From NCBI RefSeq assembly GCF_965233615.1, contig NZ_OZ247495.1: 64,000 nt of DNA. One strand, given 5' to 3'. Position 1 is the stretch's first letter; each line of letters begins with the position of its first letter. Made by a program: the position numbers and the translations under genes. This DNA is from Pelagibius sp028280305 (lineage in GTDB: Bacteria; Pseudomonadota; Alphaproteobacteria; Kiloniellales; Kiloniellaceae). This document shows, piece after piece, positions 61,831 through 64,000 of the stretch. Under the pieces are notes generated by a model. It was not told the DNA's origin. It ran no database searches and saw only the letters and a program-made list of their open reading frames with translations.

Positions 61831-63149
61831 GCCAATCTGAGCCGGCAGGCATAGAAGCCGTCGAGGCCGCCGCTTTCGGCCAGATGGCAGGGCAGGCTGC
61901 GGAAGTCGCCGTCTGTCGTGATGGCTTCTTCCATGCCCGGTAATTCTGCCGCTGTAACGGGCACCCGCTCAAGATCCGGGTTCCGTTCCAGCAGGGCGGC
62001 GATGCGCTGCGGCCCTTCCTCGGGCTGCAGGGAGCAGACGGCATAGACCAGCAGACCGCCCGGCTTCAGCATCGTCACCGCCGCATCCAGCAGCTTGTCC
62101 TGGGTTTTCACCAGGGTCGTGATGTGCGCCGGGCCCTTCAGCAGGGCAATGTCGGGATGGCGGCGCAGGGTACCGGTGGCCGAACAGGGGGCATCCAGCA
62201 GAATGGCATCGGCCGGGGCCGGCGGTTGCCAGCGGGTGGCGTCGGCGCAGACGGTGGCGGCGCCCAGGCCCAGGCGTTTCAGGTTCTCGTCCAGCCTCGG
62301 CATGCGGTGCTTGGCCCGCTCCACCGCGATCACCTCGGCGCCCAGGGCGGCGAGTTGCGCGGTCTTACCGCCCGGCGCGGCGCAGAGATCGAAAACCGAT
62401 TTCCCGGCGATGTCGCCCAGCAGGCGGGCGGGCACGGCGGCGGCGGCGTCCTGCACCCACCAGGCTCCTTCGGCGTAGCCGGCCAGACGGGCGATGTCGC
62501 CCTGGCTGCCGGTGAGGCGCAGGCTGCCGCCGGGCAGGATTTCCGCGCCCAGGGTGATGGCCCAGGTGCGAAGGTCTTCTTTGCAGCTCAGGTCCAGGGG
62601 CGGTTCGGCGAGCTGAGCCAGGGCGATGGCGCGGGTGGTTTCCTCGCCGTAAGCGTCGCACCAGCTCTGCCATAGCCAGTCCGGCGTGTTGAGGCGCGCG
62701 GCATCCTGGTCCGCGACCAGGGCCTCGCCTTCGCGCGACAGGCGGCGGAGCACCGCATTCAACAGGCCGCGCTGTCCGGCCAGGCGCGGCCCCCGGGCCA
62801 GTTCCAGGGCGGTGTTCACCGCGGCATGGGGCGGGGTGCCGAGGAACAGCAACTGCACCGCGCCGAGGCGCAGGATCTGGCGCAGCACTTCGTCCTTGGC
62901 CTTGATGGGCCGGTCGAGGCAGTGGTCGATGACGATATCGATCTGTCCCAGGCGGCGCAGGGTCGTTGCCACCAGCAGGCGGGCGAAACCGCGGTCGCGC
63001 GGCGCCAGCTTGGCCAGATGGCTGTTCTGAGCCAGCACCTCGTCCAGCGGCCGCTCTTCTTCCAGCACAGAACGCAGGATCGCGAGGGCCGTTCGGCGTG
63101 CGTCGCCGCCTTTGGTTTCCGGGCCGTTTGATTTTCGGTTGTCGGTCAT
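61827..63149 (-). CDS. rsmB: 16S rRNA (cytosine-967-C5)-methyltransferase RsmB
   Basis: A 440-residue RNA m5C methyltransferase. The N-terminal NusB-like domain (RRTALAILRSVLEEERPLDEVLAQ through AVNTALELARGPRLAGQRGLLNAVLRRL) is followed by the Rossmann catalytic domain. That has VFDLCAAPGGKTAQLAALGA (motif I), DAILLDAPCSATGTLRRHPD (catalytic cysteine) and LVYAVCSLQPEEGPQRI (second cysteine). It lies in the rsmB-rpe-heparinase-purH neighbourhood, here separated from rpe by a convergent secretin-like gene. Confidence 0.94.
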   Translation of the reverse strand: MTDNRKSNGPETKGGDARRTALAILRSVLEEERPLDEVLAQNSHLAKLAPRDRGFARLLVATTLRRLGQIDIVIDHCLDRPIKAKDEVLRQILRLGAVQLLFLGTPPHAAVNTALELARGPRLAGQRGLLNAVLRRLSREGEALVADQDAARLNTPDWLWQSWCDAYGEETTRAIALAQLAEPPLDLSCKEDLRTWAITLGAEILPGGSLRLTGSQGDIARLAGYAEGAWWVQDAAAAVPARLLGDIAGKSVFDLCAAPGGKTAQLAALGAEVIAVERAKHRMPRLDENLKRLGLGAATVCADATRWQPPAPADAILLDAPCSATGTLRRHPDIALLKGPAHITTLVKTQDKLLDAAVTMLKPGGLLVYAVCSLQPEEGPQRIAALLERNPDLERVPVTAAELPGMEEAITTDGDFRSLPCHLAESGGLDGFYACRLRLA

Positions 63150-63221
63150 CGGGCTAGGCTGTAAGGCCCCGGCTCCTCTCCTGCAAGCCCCTCCTGCAAA
63201 CCCCGGGGTCGCTTGAAAGCC

Positions 63222-64000
63222 TCAGCCGGTCGCCGCGCGGTGCGGCTTCAGCCTGTCCCAGTCGAAGGCGACACCGGTTCCCGGCCTGTCGGGGGCCAGC
63301 GCCAGATGGTTCTCCATCACCAGGGGCCGGGTGGTGTAGGCGTCGATGGGAAAGCTGTGTACTTCCAGCCAGCCGGCCTTGGGGTCGTCGGGTTGGGCGA
63401 GCCCGGCCAGCAGACTGACGTGCAGTTCCTGCATGCCGTGGGAGCAGACCGGGATGCCGTGTTTCCGCGCCAACTCGGCCACCCGAAGAAAGGCGGTGAT
63501 GCCGCCGCAGTTACCGGCATCGGGCTGGATGAAGGAAAGACCGGCCTGTGAAAAGGCGAGGCGGAATTCGTGCAGGCTGCGCTGGTTCTCGCCCATGGCG
63601 AGGGGCAGGCCGGTGGCCGCGGCGATGCGGGCGTAGCCTTGATAGTCTTCCGGGTCGGTCGGCTCCTCGAACCACAGAGGGTCGAAAGCCTTGAAGGCCT
63701 CGGCGGCGGCGATCGCCTGTTCGACGGTGAGGGCATAGTTGGCATCGACCATGAAGGCGCGCCCGGGGCCGATGAGGTCGCGCACCGCCGCCGCCCGGGC
63801 GATGTCCTCCGCCAGCTCGGGGCGGCCGACCTTGATCTTCACGCCGTTGAATCCCTCGTCGAGATAGCCCTGCACGCTGGCGAGCAGTTTTTCCTGGGAA
63901 TAGCCGAGATCGATTCCGCCGCGATAGGCCTTGGCGGCGCTGCCGGCGCCGCCGGCCATCTGCCGCAGGGATTGGTTGGTTGCCTTGCCGCGCAGATCCC
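63222..64000 (-). CDS. Mandelate racemase / muconate lactonizing enzyme family protein, 5' end outside window
   Basis: The open frame runs to the window edge (DLRGKATNQSLRQMAGG at 64000), so only the C-terminal 258 residues are seen. They form the enolase-superfamily barrel: base GVKIKVG (KxK), metal ligands MVDANYA, WFEEPTDPEDY and MGENQRS, and the acid/base His in PVCSHGMQELHVSLLAGL. The EEP/GEN/HGM set fits the mandelate racemase subgroup, including sugar-acid dehydratases. Substrate and full length cannot be judged. Confidence 0.88.
   Translation of the reverse strand, partial: DLRGKATNQSLRQMAGGAGSAAKAYRGGIDLGYSQEKLLASVQGYLDEGFNGVKIKVGRPELAEDIARAAAVRDLIGPGRAFMVDANYALTVEQAIAAAEAFKAFDPLWFEEPTDPEDYQGYARIAAATGLPLAMGENQRSLHEFRLAFSQAGLSFIQPDAGNCGGITAFLRVAELARKHGIPVCSHGMQELHVSLLAGLAQPDDPKAGWLEVHSFPIDAYTTRPLVMENHLALAPDRPGTGVAFDWDRLKPHRAATG

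Overview
The window reads as chromosomal DNA of a high-GC alphaproteobacterium, most likely in or near the Rhodospirillales. This rests on gene content: a 1621-residue NAD-glutamate dehydrogenase, glnK-amtB, a thioredoxin/LON-domain/Trm112-like/DUF971 run, and an rsmB/rpe/heparinase/purH neighbourhood. The genus cannot be fixed from sequence alone. Coding density is high. There is one tRNA (Gly-GCC), no rRNA, no CRISPR array, no phage and no intact insertion sequence. Intergenic gaps carry at least four families of short palindromic repeats.

Layout. 1-5.4 kb: end of an OmpR-type response regulator, an MFS transporter, a metallo-beta-lactamase-fold hydrolase, a methyltransferase and a membrane-anchored class III nucleotide cyclase. 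5.4-9.6 kb: a peptide-type ABC importer (two permeases and a fused double ATPase) without a binding protein. 9.6-16.6 kb (minus): a tightly packed glycan cluster with four glycosyltransferases, a histidine phosphatase and a polysaccharide deacetylase. Divergent from it, 16.9-20.7 kb (plus): a strange 902-residue ABC-exporter-like protein with a degenerate, insertion-split nucleotide-binding domain, then a stand-alone cyclic-nucleotide-binding protein and a small methyltransferase. 21-29.3 kb: exonuclease III, a peptidase C26 amidase, a sterol-desaturase-family protein, a CARDB-like secreted protein, lolA, ftsK and a DapC-like aminotransferase. 29.7-31.4 kb: amtB and glnK. 31.4-32.3 kb: a gene-free stretch with nested repeats. 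32.3-37.8 kb: phytanoyl-CoA-dioxygenase-like protein, UbiH-like hydroxylase, a GFA protein between inverted repeats, a DddP-like (DMSP lyase) M24 protein and a divergent Asp/Glu-racemase-family protein lacking both usual cysteines. 37.8-38.9 kb: an AT-richer island with a NYN-domain protein. 38.9-43.6 kb: housekeeping run, tRNA-Gly and a LysR regulator. 44-48.9 kb: NAD-GDH. 49-53.5 kb: YbjQ protein, a 268-bp MITE-like element, an Atg22/UMF1-type MFS protein, a LysR gene with a clear operator, and a receiver-HPt protein. 53.7-63.1 kb: purH, a polysaccharide pair (CapD/WbpM-like and WecA-like), heparinase-like protein, rpe, a truncated secretin-like protein and rsmB. 63.2 kb to the end: a partial enolase-superfamily enzyme.

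The most unusual locus is 16.9-20.7 kb. The ABC-like protein has lost the Walker A lysine, the signature glycines, the Walker B aspartate and the H-loop histidine, yet keeps a long intact frame. Its nucleotide-binding domain contains three spaced copies of the motif that normally follows the Q-loop. Its cyclic-nucleotide-binding neighbour and the divergent glycosyltransferase cluster suggest an undescribed envelope-glycan system, possibly cNMP-controlled; that link is inference.
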